64,000 nucleotides of DNA from Stentor coeruleus. Taxonomy: Eukaryota; Ciliophora; Heterotrichea; Heterotrichida; Stentoridae. The position numbers were made by a program, and so were the translations under genes. Under the pieces are notes generated by a model, which did not search any database, was not told where the DNA came from, and saw only the letters and a list, made by a program, of their open reading frames with translations. This document shows, in pieces, positions 31,438 to 41,146 of the stretch. The DNA is taken from the NCBI GenBank assembly GCA_001970955.1, contig MPUH01000087.1, positions 49,411-113,410 of the forward strand. Direction: 5' to 3'. The first letter of the stretch is position 1, and the number at the start of each line of letters is the position of its first letter.

Positions 31438-32301
31438 TTACGGCTTAGCAAAACTTGGGTTCGACGAAGAATTGTCTCGATAAGAATACCAATTCCCAAA
31501 AGTTTTCCTCAAATAGCTCTTAACAGTCTTTGTAAACCCATAAAATATCGAATTAACAAATCCATACAAAGCAACAACACAGCCTGCAAAAATATCTAAA
31601 TAAAAATTTTCTTGACCTCCTGCAATATAATAAATTTTATGAACCCCTGCAATACCAAAACATACAACTAAAGATAGAGGATAAAATTTAAGCCGATTGA
31701 TAAACTTAGCTTTAACATCAGTTTCCAATAACGAATATTCTGTATCTCTAAACTTTTTATATACTTTTATATAAGCAAAAATATTAAAAGCAAGAATAAA
31801 CATAAGTGGAGCATAAAATTCTACAAGCATCCACATGTATTTGTATTCTGAATCATTGTCTATCCAACACCATCCTTGAGATTTTCCATAACTATTTGTT
31901 GTTAATGGCATTATAGTCAGGATTAAAGGAATTATGATTATTCCTCCTAAAATTTTTTTCTCTGCCATGGCTATACTGAAATTTTCCTTTGCGACCATTA
32001 CATAAAGTGATAAGGATATACAACCGGTTATTAAAATACTTGCCAATTGTGAAAAATTCATTATGATTGCTTGAACTTTGCAGAGAGTATTATCGTTATC
32101 AGGGATTATAAAACCTAAATAAAATTTACATATTGATGAGAGTAGATCTGCAAGGGCTAAATATATTATAAGCCTGTAAGAGAAAGTTCTAAGTTTCTTG
32201 CAAGTAAATCCTAAAATAACAATCAATAAACATCCTAAGATACTTAAGGTTGCACAAATTGTATAGCAGATAAGTTTTATTTCATTTTCACTTAAACTCA
32301 T
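31438..32301 (-). CDS. cAR-like seven-transmembrane receptor (class E GPCR)
   Basis: A 287-residue polytopic membrane protein with seven hydrophobic segments. TM1 lies at about 9-31 (YTICATLSILGCLLIVILGF). TM2 includes LIIYLALADLLSSICKFYLG, the L-x-x-x-D signature of cAMP-receptor-like GPCRs. The cysteine after TM2 (NTLCKVQAI) and the GWCWID motif before TM5 probably form the usual extracellular disulfide. TM7 ends in FVNSIFYGF, followed by a short basic tail. It most resembles Dictyostelium cAR/CRL-type receptors and their ciliate relatives. The ligand is unknown. No signal peptide, as normal for this group. Confidence 0.85.
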   Translation of the reverse strand: MSLSENEIKLICYTICATLSILGCLLIVILGFTCKKLRTFSYRLIIYLALADLLSSICKFYLGFIIPDNDNTLCKVQAIIMNFSQLASILITGCISLSLYVMVAKENFSIAMAEKKILGGIIIIPLILTIMPLTTNSYGKSQGWCWIDNDSEYKYMWMLVEFYAPLMFILAFNIFAYIKVYKKFRDTEYSLLETDVKAKFINRLKFYPLSLVVCFGIAGVHKIYYIAGGQENFYLDIFAGCVVALYGFVNSIFYGFTKTVKSYLRKTFGNWYSYRDNSSSNPSFAKP

Positions 32302-32508
32302 TTATATTTCCACAATAAATTATCACTTAAACTACATATATATAAACATTATCACACGTCTTCTCTCATTCTTTAACATCTCCACAAATTTCAATTACTA
32401 AAAATCATTACCTCCAACTTTAAAATCCAGAAACCTACACTAAAAAAACCCCTTTAATACTTTAAATCTAAAAAAATCCATACAAATTCCATATAAAATC
32501 CAATAAAA

Positions 32509-32544
32509 ATCCCATATAAAATCCCATATAAAATCCCAAATAAA
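32509..32544. repeat. 12-nt tandem repeat, about three copies
   Basis: Unit ATCCCATATAAA repeats at 32509 and 32521, with a variant at 32533 and degenerate copies just to the left. It lies in the spacer between the USP 3' end and the GPCR 5' end. Confidence 0.7.
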
Positions 32545-32577
32545 CCACTTATCAAGTATTGACTATTTACTAAACTA

Positions 32578-33684
32578 TTATTCTTCATCTCTTGACATAA
32601 ATCTCATAGGCATTGAAATATTTTTATGGCAATAAACACTCTCACTTCCTTCAACAACAATCCTCTGACAAATATCTTTTCTGATATACATGCATATATA
32701 CGCTTGTGCATTAAACACATCTTCCCACGGGACTTTTCTAACTTTATTATCATCAAGTAGCCACCATGTCCCAAAATTATTCAAATATATTTTATAATGT
32801 CCTCTAGATACAAATCCATTATGTTCAATAACAGCACTAAGACTATATTCATATCCTAAACTACTAAAATGTGCTGAATTCAAATTTTTAGGTACAAAAA
32901 CATTATCTGAAACTTTTGTACTCCAGAATTTATATTTAAATCTTTTCAAAGATATAAGTAAATACTTAGGAGGTTCACTAAGCCTAGGACGTATAATATG
33001 TGGTTTATGGCATTGACATTGTTGACAATAAGCTTCAGTGCTTTGTTCTTGAAAAAAAGCTTTTAAACAATAATAAAGGTTTAAAGTAGCTTTTTCTTTA
33101 GTAAAAACTGATATTAAAGAGCTAAAAAGGCCATGTTGTGACTCAGAGATCATCATAGTTTCCTTTGCTGACATAAGACAGTCAATTGTCCTTATTGGAG
33201 GAGCATTTTCTGGTATAGGCAAGTCTAATTGAAGAAAAGCTTCAGTTTTTTCTGAAGTAAATGAACAAGCTGTACATTTGATTTCATTAGTAAAAGCACC
33301 TTTAAAAGTATCAGTGATTATAGAAAACCCTCTTGGATGACAACTTATAAGTTCTTGATCAAGTTTGTCTAGAAAAACCATAAGAAACTCTTGGCTGTCT
33401 TGTTGAGTATATTGGACAAAGTAAGGGGATAAAGTAAAACATTTCTTGACAAAAGCTTCAGGTTTAATCCTTACACGATCTTCGCTCCAAATTTCGTTGC
33501 AGAGTTGATGAAATAGATTTAATAGTCTAATAAAAGATTACTCTAAGTTCTCTGGTATGGCATTTTTTTCTAATACATCGCAAAACACTTCTTTTAATGG
33601 CCAGACATGGGATATTAACTGGACTATTGAATTTATATAGCAAGTGTTTTTTAAATTTTGTATTTCTTTTATCCCTGGTTCCAT
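32578..33684 (-). CDS. Ubiquitin-specific protease (USP family)
   Basis: Two exons joined over a 15-nt intron (33527-33541) give a 363-residue deubiquitinase starting at the ATG at 33684. The Cys box is LKNTCYINSIVQL with the nucleophile C15. QQDSQEFLMVFLDKL (about 89-103) is the conserved QQDAHEF box. Zinc-ribbon cysteines are C132/C135 (CTAC) and C215/C218 (CQQC). The His box SRGHYKIYL contains H291 and is followed by WWLLDDNKV with the catalytic Asp. All catalytic elements are present, so it should be active. The protein is a minimal USP core without a ZnF-UBP or UBL domain, resembling USP3/USP22/USP46-like cores; the substrate cannot be told. Confidence 0.92.
33527..33541 (-). other. 15-nt intron in USP
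   Basis: GTAATCTTTTATTAG on the minus strand. It contains an in-frame TAA; splicing joins ENLE to LLNLFHQL. This is the one intron with T rather than A at position 10 (A at 11). Confidence 0.93.
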
Positions 33685-33901
33685 ATATATATATATATTA
33701 GTAATAAGTTTTTCATCTAAAGTGAAAGGTTTTATTTTATATTTGAGAGGATGGCTTTTAGTGAAATAAGATAAAATGATAGTAGATTGGTTTAAAAAAT
33801 AATGGAAAAAAGAGTGATGGAAAATGTATATAATATGAATTAGGTTAGAGAAGAGGAAGAGATTAGGGATTATGACAGGAAAAAGTTATATATAATAAAA
33901 A

Positions 33902-34654
33902 TCAAGAATTACAGAAACTGTCTTCAGTCAAAGCTATGAACAAGTCGATGCCAATTAACTGTTTGGCTGTGTCCTCATCAGTTGAATGACCTCTTGATAA
34001 ACTTGGCTGCTGGGTATCCAAAGCGAAAGTCCAGAACTCTAACTCTTTAGCATCTTCAAGTTCTTGCTGAGAAACCCACTCAACCTTATGCTTTTCCCAA
34101 CTTATCAAGCCTTCTAAAGTTTTTCTTGCTGACGAATGGCTTTGGAATTTCAAAAAAGCACATCTCACACTATTATAATAATGAAACTCAACATCTAAAA
34201 TCCTTGAATTATTCTTAAACAAAGCTTTTACTATATCAGGAGTGGCAAAATCATCAATTGGAGAAAGTTTGAGTATTCTTTTTAAGCAGTTTTCAGAAGG
34301 GATTATTTGTTTCTGTAGACTACTTAAGAGGTTGTCGAATTTTTTTTGATCTTTGAAGTATCTTTGATGTTCTGAGAGAAATTCACATGCTTTTTTTGTT
34401 AGACCTTCTTGATGAAGGATACTTGCTATATCTTTGATTGCACTTTCACCACGATCACCTTGCTTTATTGCTAAGTGGTAGTAGAATTTTGCTAGTTCCA
34501 GATCTTTTTCAAGATACTCTGCCCTTTTAGCAAGGGCATAAGGAGAATTGCCTTTAGGTAGAGGAAGCTTAGATTCAGGGTCTTTTGAGCATTCAACTAG
34601 CTCAGAGTCTGTTGGTTGTATACGGGCAACAACCGGTTTACTTTCGATTTTCAT
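33902..34654 (-). CDS. Protein with a probable RRM domain
   Basis: A 250-residue protein. Residues about 45-115 form short helical pairs (ALAKRAEYLEKDLELAKFYY, then HLAIKQGD) like TPR or Sel1-type repeats. Residues about 125-195 fit an RNA recognition motif: RILKLSPID as strand 1, a helix ending in VKALFKN, RILDVEFHYY, VRCAFLKFQSHSSARKTLEG as the RNP1 strand and helix 2, and KVEWVSQQ. The C-terminus is acidic. It may therefore bind RNA or act as a protein-interaction RRM. It ends in TGA. No closer family could be named. Confidence 0.72.
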   Translation of the reverse strand: MKIESKPVVARIQPTDSELVECSKDPESKLPLPKGNSPYALAKRAEYLEKDLELAKFYYHLAIKQGDRGESAIKDIASILHQEGLTKKACEFLSEHQRYFKDQKKFDNLLSSLQKQIIPSENCLKRILKLSPIDDFATPDIVKALFKNNSRILDVEFHYYNSVRCAFLKFQSHSSARKTLEGLISWEKHKVEWVSQQELEDAKELEFWTFALDTQQPSLSRGHSTDEDTAKQLIGIDLFIALTEDSFCNS

Positions 34655-35713
34655 TTGAATAATTTATACAACATTTCGGTCAGAATCTTAAAATTTAAGT
34701 TAAAAAAACATGAATTCGCTAACAAGTTTATATCACCTTTTTGGCTATTCAAATCATAATTAAATGTTACTACTCTTAATAATTTAGATCTTAGCTGAAG
34801 GCTTCTGAAAAACATACAAACTCGATATTTTCAGCGATATTTTTCTTGAAATCGATAAAAACACAACATTAGAAATCACCGCCAGCTAATTAGATACATA
34901 AAAACTTTTAGTCCTAAAAAAAAAAATTTATATATATAGGAACTACTTGGAGAACTTATAGTAAAAATTAATATTTCTTGATTAGATACTGTTATTACGA
35001 TATTAAAAAGAAAATATCATATGCTTTGGATACTAAAAGATTTAAATTGTAATCAGAGAGATTATAAATTTGAGATTTTACAGGAATGGATTACAAGATT
35101 ATATATTAAATAAGTGGAAACTGTAGATAAGAATTTGAAAAACTGGGAGAATTGGTTTCGGGATGAAGATTGTTTTAGGATTAGGAATGTGAAACTGGCG
35201 GGATAGAAAGAAGAGGAGAGAATTTAATAAAGGTAGAATGGTAAGAAGGATAAAGGGTAAAATGATTGCTGGGATGTGACAAAGTTTATAGGAAATATTT
35301 TAAAGGTTTAGAGGAGAATTAGGAGGGTTATAGTGGGATATAAAATTATTTATTTAAAAGTATTTTTATAATCAGTACTAAAATATTTATATATTCCACA
35401 CATACAAAAATAAACATTTTCTATAAGATTATTTATAATCTAATACCTAAGAAGATTATAAAAAGTAATTTAAACCAAACAGGAAATACATTTATTACAA
35501 TAATATCTTTAAATAGACTATATTAAAAATATCATCTATACAAATAATTATTCACACCTAAAAAAGCCATCATATAAATCAAGACTATAATCTTTAAATC
35601 CATTTAATATCTAAACCCCAATTTCCAACCCTTCACATAACAAAACGTATTTTCTATCCAATTATGCTCTTCTAATATAATCCAAAACTCTATAATAAAA
35701 TATTTCAACATAA
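34655..35713. other. Divergent 1.06 kb intergenic region
   Basis: The left two-thirds are G/T/A-rich and the right part (from about 35390) A/C-rich, matching two divergent 5' flanks. No reading frame or RNA gene recognised. Confidence 0.5.
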
Positions 35714-37705
35714 ATGTTTCTCCTAATTCTCTTAACAACAGCATCATGTCAAACTTGTATCCCAGTAGAATGCAGTAACCTACCATCAAACCAATGTTTT
35801 ATGTACAAAAATGAAATAGCTCAAGTGTCAAGTTGCAACCCAAACCAAATCTGCAATATCCCATCATTATCTTCATCAGTCAATGTCTCATGTACTGATC
35901 TACAAACCCCAACACGTTATCCAGGAGATATCTGCACTTATAACACTCAATGTACATCAAATCTTTGTTTAAACAGCACATGTTCAGGTCCAGGTTTCCA
36001 AGAACCCTGTACAATAGAAAATGGTTGCTCCCCAGGTTTTTATTGTTCAAACAACATATGCCAAAATCAAATAAAAATTGGAGGTTCATGTATAAAAGAT
36101 ACTGATTGTGTCAATAATGCCCTTTGTAATTTAGGTATCTGTATTCAATATTGGAGTTTAATTAATGGTGAATCTACTATAGCTCCTATAAACAGTTTAT
36201 CTTTAGCTTGTAAATCAGGTGCTGCTAAAAGTACTGATTCTGGTTTTATATGTAGTCCTGCTGAAGCTTCTGAATTATTAGAAACTACTTGTGATATTGG
36301 AAATTTATGTTATAGTTCTAGTAAAACTTATAGCAGCCCTTGTATTTGTGGGAAAAATATTTATGGACAAGGATATTGTCCATTATTTAGTGGTGATTCT
36401 CAAGTACAAAGCGCTATTATAGATTCAAATTTAGTTTTTAAAAACAATTCGCTTTGTGGAAGCTATTCGAGGTTTAGTATAAATTGTTTTGCTTTGTATC
36501 CTAGTTTAATGCCTGGGTTTTTGAATTTCTCTTTGAATTTTACTTTAGCGTTTAAAGGATATTATGCACTTACAAGAAATAATACTGATTGTATTAATAT
36601 GAATTTAAATGAAGAATATTATGAGATAAGTAATGCTTTAAATGCATTAAATGTACCTGCTTTATGTCCAGCGTATTATTGTGATGAAAATATGACGGAA
36701 TGGGCTGCGAATCAATGTGTACTTGGGGGGAATGACTTGAATTTTGGTATTGTGACTAATATTTATTATACGAAAAACTGTCCGATTGGTATGCACTGCA
36801 ATCCTGTGACAGGGTTTTATAATGCGACATGCGAAATAATCACAGAATCCTTAGGTTACCCAGGAGATTTTTGTAACAAATCCTCCCAATGTTACTCCGG
36901 CCGTTGCCAAGAGAATTTCTGCCTAGGTATCCGAGAAGATGGCCAATGTTCATTTTTATCAGATTGTCAACCTGGACTATTTTGCAACTTAACAAGACTT
37001 ACATGTCAGCCTCTACGTAAAAAATTCGAATCTTGTACAATCACATTTGAATGTAGTAACACTCTTGTCTGTAACGGGGGAATATGCATAAACTATTTCT
37101 CCTTACAAAATGGAGAAATCGTAGATAATTGTACTAATGGTCTAGCAATGGCTTGTTCTTCAGGTTTTGGTTTTTACAATAAAGGAGTCTGCACATGTAA
37201 ACCAGCACCAATATCAGCAAGAAGTGATACTTGTACTTATCCTGGACAAGCTTGCTTTGATTCATCAGGAAAATATAATAAAACATGTCAATGTAGTTAT
37301 GCACCAACATCTAATGGAATAGTAAAACATGTTTATTGTCCACCTTTTATAGGGGATATCAATTTCCAAAACGCTATGATTAACTTCTTAAATTTACTTA
37401 ATTGGAACTCAGTTTGCAATACAATTTCAAGATTTAAAGAAACTTGTTATTTAAGAAGCAATGAATATTTGGGGTATTATTATTATTATATCACAAATAT
37501 TACAACTTATTTGAATTATACTGAAACTTATAATGTCCCATCTTGTATTATGCAAGCTTTTGATTATGATGAGTATCAAAATGAGATTAAACTTAATGCA
37601 TGGATTAAAAAGAATAATGATAATGGCTCAGGAGGGAATGATGATGATGAAGGAAGGATAATGAGTTATATTGCCGGGATTATTATAATTAGTATTAGTT
37701 TTTAA
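35714..37705 (+). CDS. Cysteine-rich secreted protein, probably GPI-anchored
   Basis: A 663-residue surface protein. Residues 1-12 (MFLLILLTTASC) form a short signal peptide. The body holds dozens of cysteines in two related halves: RYPGDICTYNTQCTSNLC near 67 recurs as GYPGDFCNKSSQCYSGRC near 380, and each is followed by C-x-PGF/L-x-C blocks and by a Y/F-S-L-x-N-G-E segment. The modules resemble Dickkopf-like or EGF-like cysteine patterns common in ciliate membrane proteins. Many N-x-S/T sites suggest glycosylation. The C-terminus has a small-residue/acidic stretch (NDNGSGGNDDDEG) followed by a terminal hydrophobic tail (IMSYIAGIIIISISF) with no basic residues after it, as in a GPI-attachment signal. 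Function and ligand unknown. Confidence 0.82.
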   Translation: MFLLILLTTASCQTCIPVECSNLPSNQCFMYKNEIAQVSSCNPNQICNIPSLSSSVNVSCTDLQTPTRYPGDICTYNTQCTSNLCLNSTCSGPGFQEPCTIENGCSPGFYCSNNICQNQIKIGGSCIKDTDCVNNALCNLGICIQYWSLINGESTIAPINSLSLACKSGAAKSTDSGFICSPAEASELLETTCDIGNLCYSSSKTYSSPCICGKNIYGQGYCPLFSGDSQVQSAIIDSNLVFKNNSLCGSYSRFSINCFALYPSLMPGFLNFSLNFTLAFKGYYALTRNNTDCINMNLNEEYYEISNALNALNVPALCPAYYCDENMTEWAANQCVLGGNDLNFGIVTNIYYTKNCPIGMHCNPVTGFYNATCEIITESLGYPGDFCNKSSQCYSGRCQENFCLGIREDGQCSFLSDCQPGLFCNLTRLTCQPLRKKFESCTITFECSNTLVCNGGICINYFSLQNGEIVDNCTNGLAMACSSGFGFYNKGVCTCKPAPISARSDTCTYPGQACFDSSGKYNKTCQCSYAPTSNGIVKHVYCPPFIGDINFQNAMINFLNLLNWNSVCNTISRFKETCYLRSNEYLGYYYYYITNITTYLNYTETYNVPSCIMQAFDYDEYQNEIKLNAWIKKNNDNGSGGNDDDEGRIMSYIAGIIIISISF

Positions 37706-37881
37706 TAAGGAAATATTATGAAGAGATTTTTGTGATTTAAAAGATATTTGAATTAAAGGTTTTAGATGTAATTAGGTTTATGGGTAATATAATTAGTTGA
37801 GTTTTTCATTTTAGGTTTGGAATTTGTTGTATTTTTATAGCTTTTGATATGCATTTTATAGTAGTTTATTACTGAAATTAG

Positions 37882-38418
37882 TTACAAAAAATTTTGATTA
37901 AGATTTTTCCTTAGTCCTACATTGATCCATATATCATGGCTTTGTGCTCTTATATGTGCATTTCCATCGGCTTTATTATCAAAATATCCTTCTCTACTAC
38001 TACGTGAACAAGGATGACCTTCTATTGTAATTTTCCCTTGATCTTTAGCATATCTTTTAAACATTGGCTTGAGTTTTTCATTCTTAGAAGGTCTGATTTT
38101 AATTGGGCTATTATGTCTTACAACATTTAAAGATATTATAGAAGGAATCTCAGATGAGACATCAACTTGTTGAGATTTTATTTTATATTCCATTGATTTA
38201 GGTAGAGTCATTGTGTATTTTGAAATTTTTAGTGTAGGACGATGCTTGAAACTAGAAACTAAATTTTTATATATGATATTATCCGGAAAAAGGTCTTTGA
38301 AAATTGTGGGCTTTGTGTATTTTCTTAAACAATGGTTCAAGAGGGGCTTTTTTGTTGTGGGCTTTGAGGATGATAATGGTAAATCAGGGCTATTAGGTTT
38401 TATGTTTTGATTTTCCAT
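37882..38418 (-). CDS. Uncharacterised basic protein
   Basis: A 178-residue basic protein rich in Lys, Ser and Pro, without signal peptide, membrane segment or recognisable domain. The C-terminal third (GKITIEGHPCSRSSREGYFD, then HIRAQSHDIWINVG) looks the most protein-like and may be a short conserved motif. TTTACATAA directly precedes the ATG on the coding strand. Confidence 0.62.
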   Translation of the reverse strand: MENQNIKPNSPDLPLSSSKPTTKKPLLNHCLRKYTKPTIFKDLFPDNIIYKNLVSSFKHRPTLKISKYTMTLPKSMEYKIKSQQVDVSSEIPSIISLNVVRHNSPIKIRPSKNEKLKPMFKRYAKDQGKITIEGHPCSRSSREGYFDNKADGNAHIRAQSHDIWINVGLRKNLNQNFL

Positions 38419-39121
38419 TTATGTAAATTTTGATACAATTTTTGTCGCAGGGATTTTAGGATTTATAAGTTTATGATGAAATTTAATATAGATTATCGAG
38501 GATTTATATCCTTTTAATAGTTTTGAAGTTGTTTTGATTATATAATAGTTTCGATAAGGATTTTTTTAATATTTCTTATGTTTGTTATATATATGAGAGT
38601 TTATAGTTTAGAGTAATACTTTTATGTTTTATAATACAATTATAATAGGTATATATAATAAATAAAATATTCTTATAGAGTATGAACTAGTTAATATAAT
38701 ATTATACACATATTTATTATTACTAAAGAAATATGATTTTATTAAAAATAGTCCTAGCCTTAAAAATCCTTTAAAAATACACACAATAAGTTTCTACTCA
38801 TAAAAACAAAAGTATAAAAAATACAATAAAAACCTAATAATCTTAATAATTTTCACATCAAATCCTTACATAACTAAACCCCACTGTATAAACTCTATTA
38901 AAATAACTTCTCCATCACCCCATAAATTTCAGTTTCTATTTATAATCTTTACAAGTATCTCTAAAATGCCTATTACATCATAACAGTCACAAACAATAAT
39001 TTCAATATTTTAACTTTAAAACCCTACACAATTCTTTAGCTTATTTTTATTTGAATTTATATACAAAACAAATAATCAAGGTATAAATAAGAATCATATC
39101 AATGTATTATATAAAGAATAT
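38419..39121. other. Divergent intergenic region
   Basis: 703 bases, T/G-rich to about 38660 then A/C-rich, consistent with two divergent 5' flanks. No coding frame. Confidence 0.5.
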
Positions 39122-40579
39122 ATGGAAATCCCTGAAATACCAGAAGTTGAAGAAGATAACGAAATAGACCACGACAATTCTCAAAGTATCAATTCTCAAA
39201 TGGAACTTGAGTTCCATCGAATGCCTACAGAATATGGAGAAGAAGAGCAAGCTTATGATTTATATGCAATAGAAGAAGTATTTAAGCGCTATATTAACTT
39301 TGCTATTTCTCTAATCCTATCAGGCATTCTTCTCCAGCTTTACTTTTATAACAAACTCCGAGCAGTCTTCTCACTTCTACCTCTTCTTCTCCTTGAATTC
39401 AAACTCCTCCTCGACTACCTCCTCCGTTTCAAAGACGAATTCGAAATAATTCCAAACATCTGCAAAAGTGACTATTTCATCGACACAATCGAGAGTTTTG
39501 GAAACACAATCAGTTTTATCCTTCTCTCCCTTTATTTAGAACAAAAGGTAAATTACATATTAATAGTATGTATCCCTTGGGTCTTAACAAGCATTTTCAA
39601 AGTACTAACAAAAGTTAATCTCGCAAACAATTGTATATCATTTTCTGGAATTGTATTCTAAACTTAGGTTCGTATGGTATCAAGATGGGTCAAGATTTTC
39701 GCTTTTATCTTACTCGGATTAAAGATTGACAATATTTTCTCATATAGTTGGCAAGTTGCTTTAATACCAATTTATATAGGCATAGCTTTATGTTTGGTTA
39801 TAGGAATAGCAAGTATTGTTCTTATATTGCTTCAGTATTTTAGTAAAGAGTCAGAAACTAATGCTTTTATTACAAATTTGTGGCTGGTTTATACATTTCT
39901 TGGAGCTTCAGGGACTTCAGTTGTATTTTTGTTTACTTATACATGGAAGATGTGTATGATTTTACCGATTTTCTATATTTTTGGCTTTGTTTTTATTACA
40001 AGTTGTATGCAAAAAAAACTTGCTTTGTGGTGGTGGGATTTTTTTTTAAGTGATTTTTCAGGACCTTTGCCTATGCCAGCATGTTCTGAATCCCCATTGC
40101 CTTTACCTGAATCCCAGCTTATACACATAGAAGGAAGTTTTAGTGAGAAATTGAAAAACGCGATAATAACAACACCTAAAGTTTTAGTCAAATTAAGCAA
40201 ACCACAGTATCAGAGCCGAGATGAAAAGATTGGAAGGAAAAAACATAATAGAAGTATGAGTCATTTACAAGAAATACATTCGATTAAAGTTAAAACGAAA
40301 AAACCACATTCTAGGTCTAGAAGTATGGCTGTTGGGAATACAGGGATTGGACCATTTGAATTTTCAGGACTACAATTGTTATGCAAATTTTGCTTTAGAG
40401 GGACGGCTAATTGTAGGTTTGAAAAATGTGGACATGGAGGAGTTTGTATGCATTGTGGAGATGTTATACTTAATTCAAAGAGTAAATGCTATGTTTGTGG
40501 AGGTGCTATAGTTGGTATTGAAAAAATTAGCTTTCAGGAAGAGAGTCCTGATGCTAATAGTAGAGAAAGTATTAATTAA
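39122..40579 (+). CDS. Multi-pass membrane RING-type protein
   Basis: Two exons spliced over a 15-nt intron (39653-39667) give 480 residues. An acidic N-terminus (about 1-55) precedes about eight hydrophobic segments between 58 and 310 (FAISLILSGILLQLYFY, YSWQVALIPIYIGIALCL and others). A basic cytosolic linker follows (about 340-400). Near 415-460 a Cys/His array (CKFC, CRFEKCGHGGVCMHCG, CYVCGGAI) has the C-x2-C, C-x-H-x4-C-x2-C, C-x2-C spacing of a RING finger with a short final loop. A membrane-anchored E3 ligase is the best reading. The two halves would otherwise be taken for two genes; the stop between them is inside the intron. Confidence 0.85.
39653..39667 (+). other. 15-nt intron in membrane RING gene
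   Basis: GTATTCTAAACTTAG. It contains an in-frame TAA and TAG; removal joins SFSGI to VRMVSRWVK and keeps frame (exon 1 is 177 codons). Confidence 0.9.
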
Positions 40580-41146
40580 TATACAATTTCTAAGGGAGTT
40601 TTTTTAGGAATATGTAAAGAACTTTATAATTTTAGGTGTTATAAAGTTTTATTTTGAGATTAAAAAATAGGGATTGAAGCTGTTGTTTATTGTTTGTAGT
40701 GTCCTAATTAGGATTAACTATGGTAATTAAATTTTTTATATATTTTCCTTCTGAATTCTATAAACAGTTTATCACAAACTCTACCACCATAATCTTACTT
40801 ATCTTTAACCTCAATTCATACTTCCCATCCTCATTTTCATTTCTCCTGCCATTATATTCTTCGAAACCTCCCAAATTCATATCACATCTTCATCTACATT
40901 TTAACATAATTCTCATTACTTACCTTCTAATTCTTAACACCCACATTCCAATTCTAAAAATATCCTTTTAAATACATTCAAATTCCTATTTACAATATTT
41001 TTATCCAAATCTTAAAAAACTTACTTCAATCATTTCTTAATCCTAAAATCTCTAAAGCATATTCATAATCCTCTTTTAATCTTCCTTTCTTTTATTAACT
41101 CATTTCATATTCCCAATCTACACTACCAAAATTCAATATTATATAT
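40580..41146. other. Intergenic region between two plus-strand genes
   Basis: T/G-rich to about 40700, then A/C/T-rich with very few G up to the next start, the usual 3'-then-5' flank switch. An 83-codon frame at 40720-40971 lies in this low-G DNA and is taken as chance. TATTATATAT abuts the next ATG. Confidence 0.5.

Noticed and set aside
16840-34654. Reassignment of TGA to Trp as in Blepharisma
   Set aside because: No long conserved frame contains an internal TGA, tryptophans are all TGG, and two genes end in TGA at sensible positions.
40720-40971. Plus-strand frame of 83 codons
   Set aside because: Sits in the very low-G upstream flank of the cyclase gene; its Leu/Ile/Ser/Pro content follows base composition.
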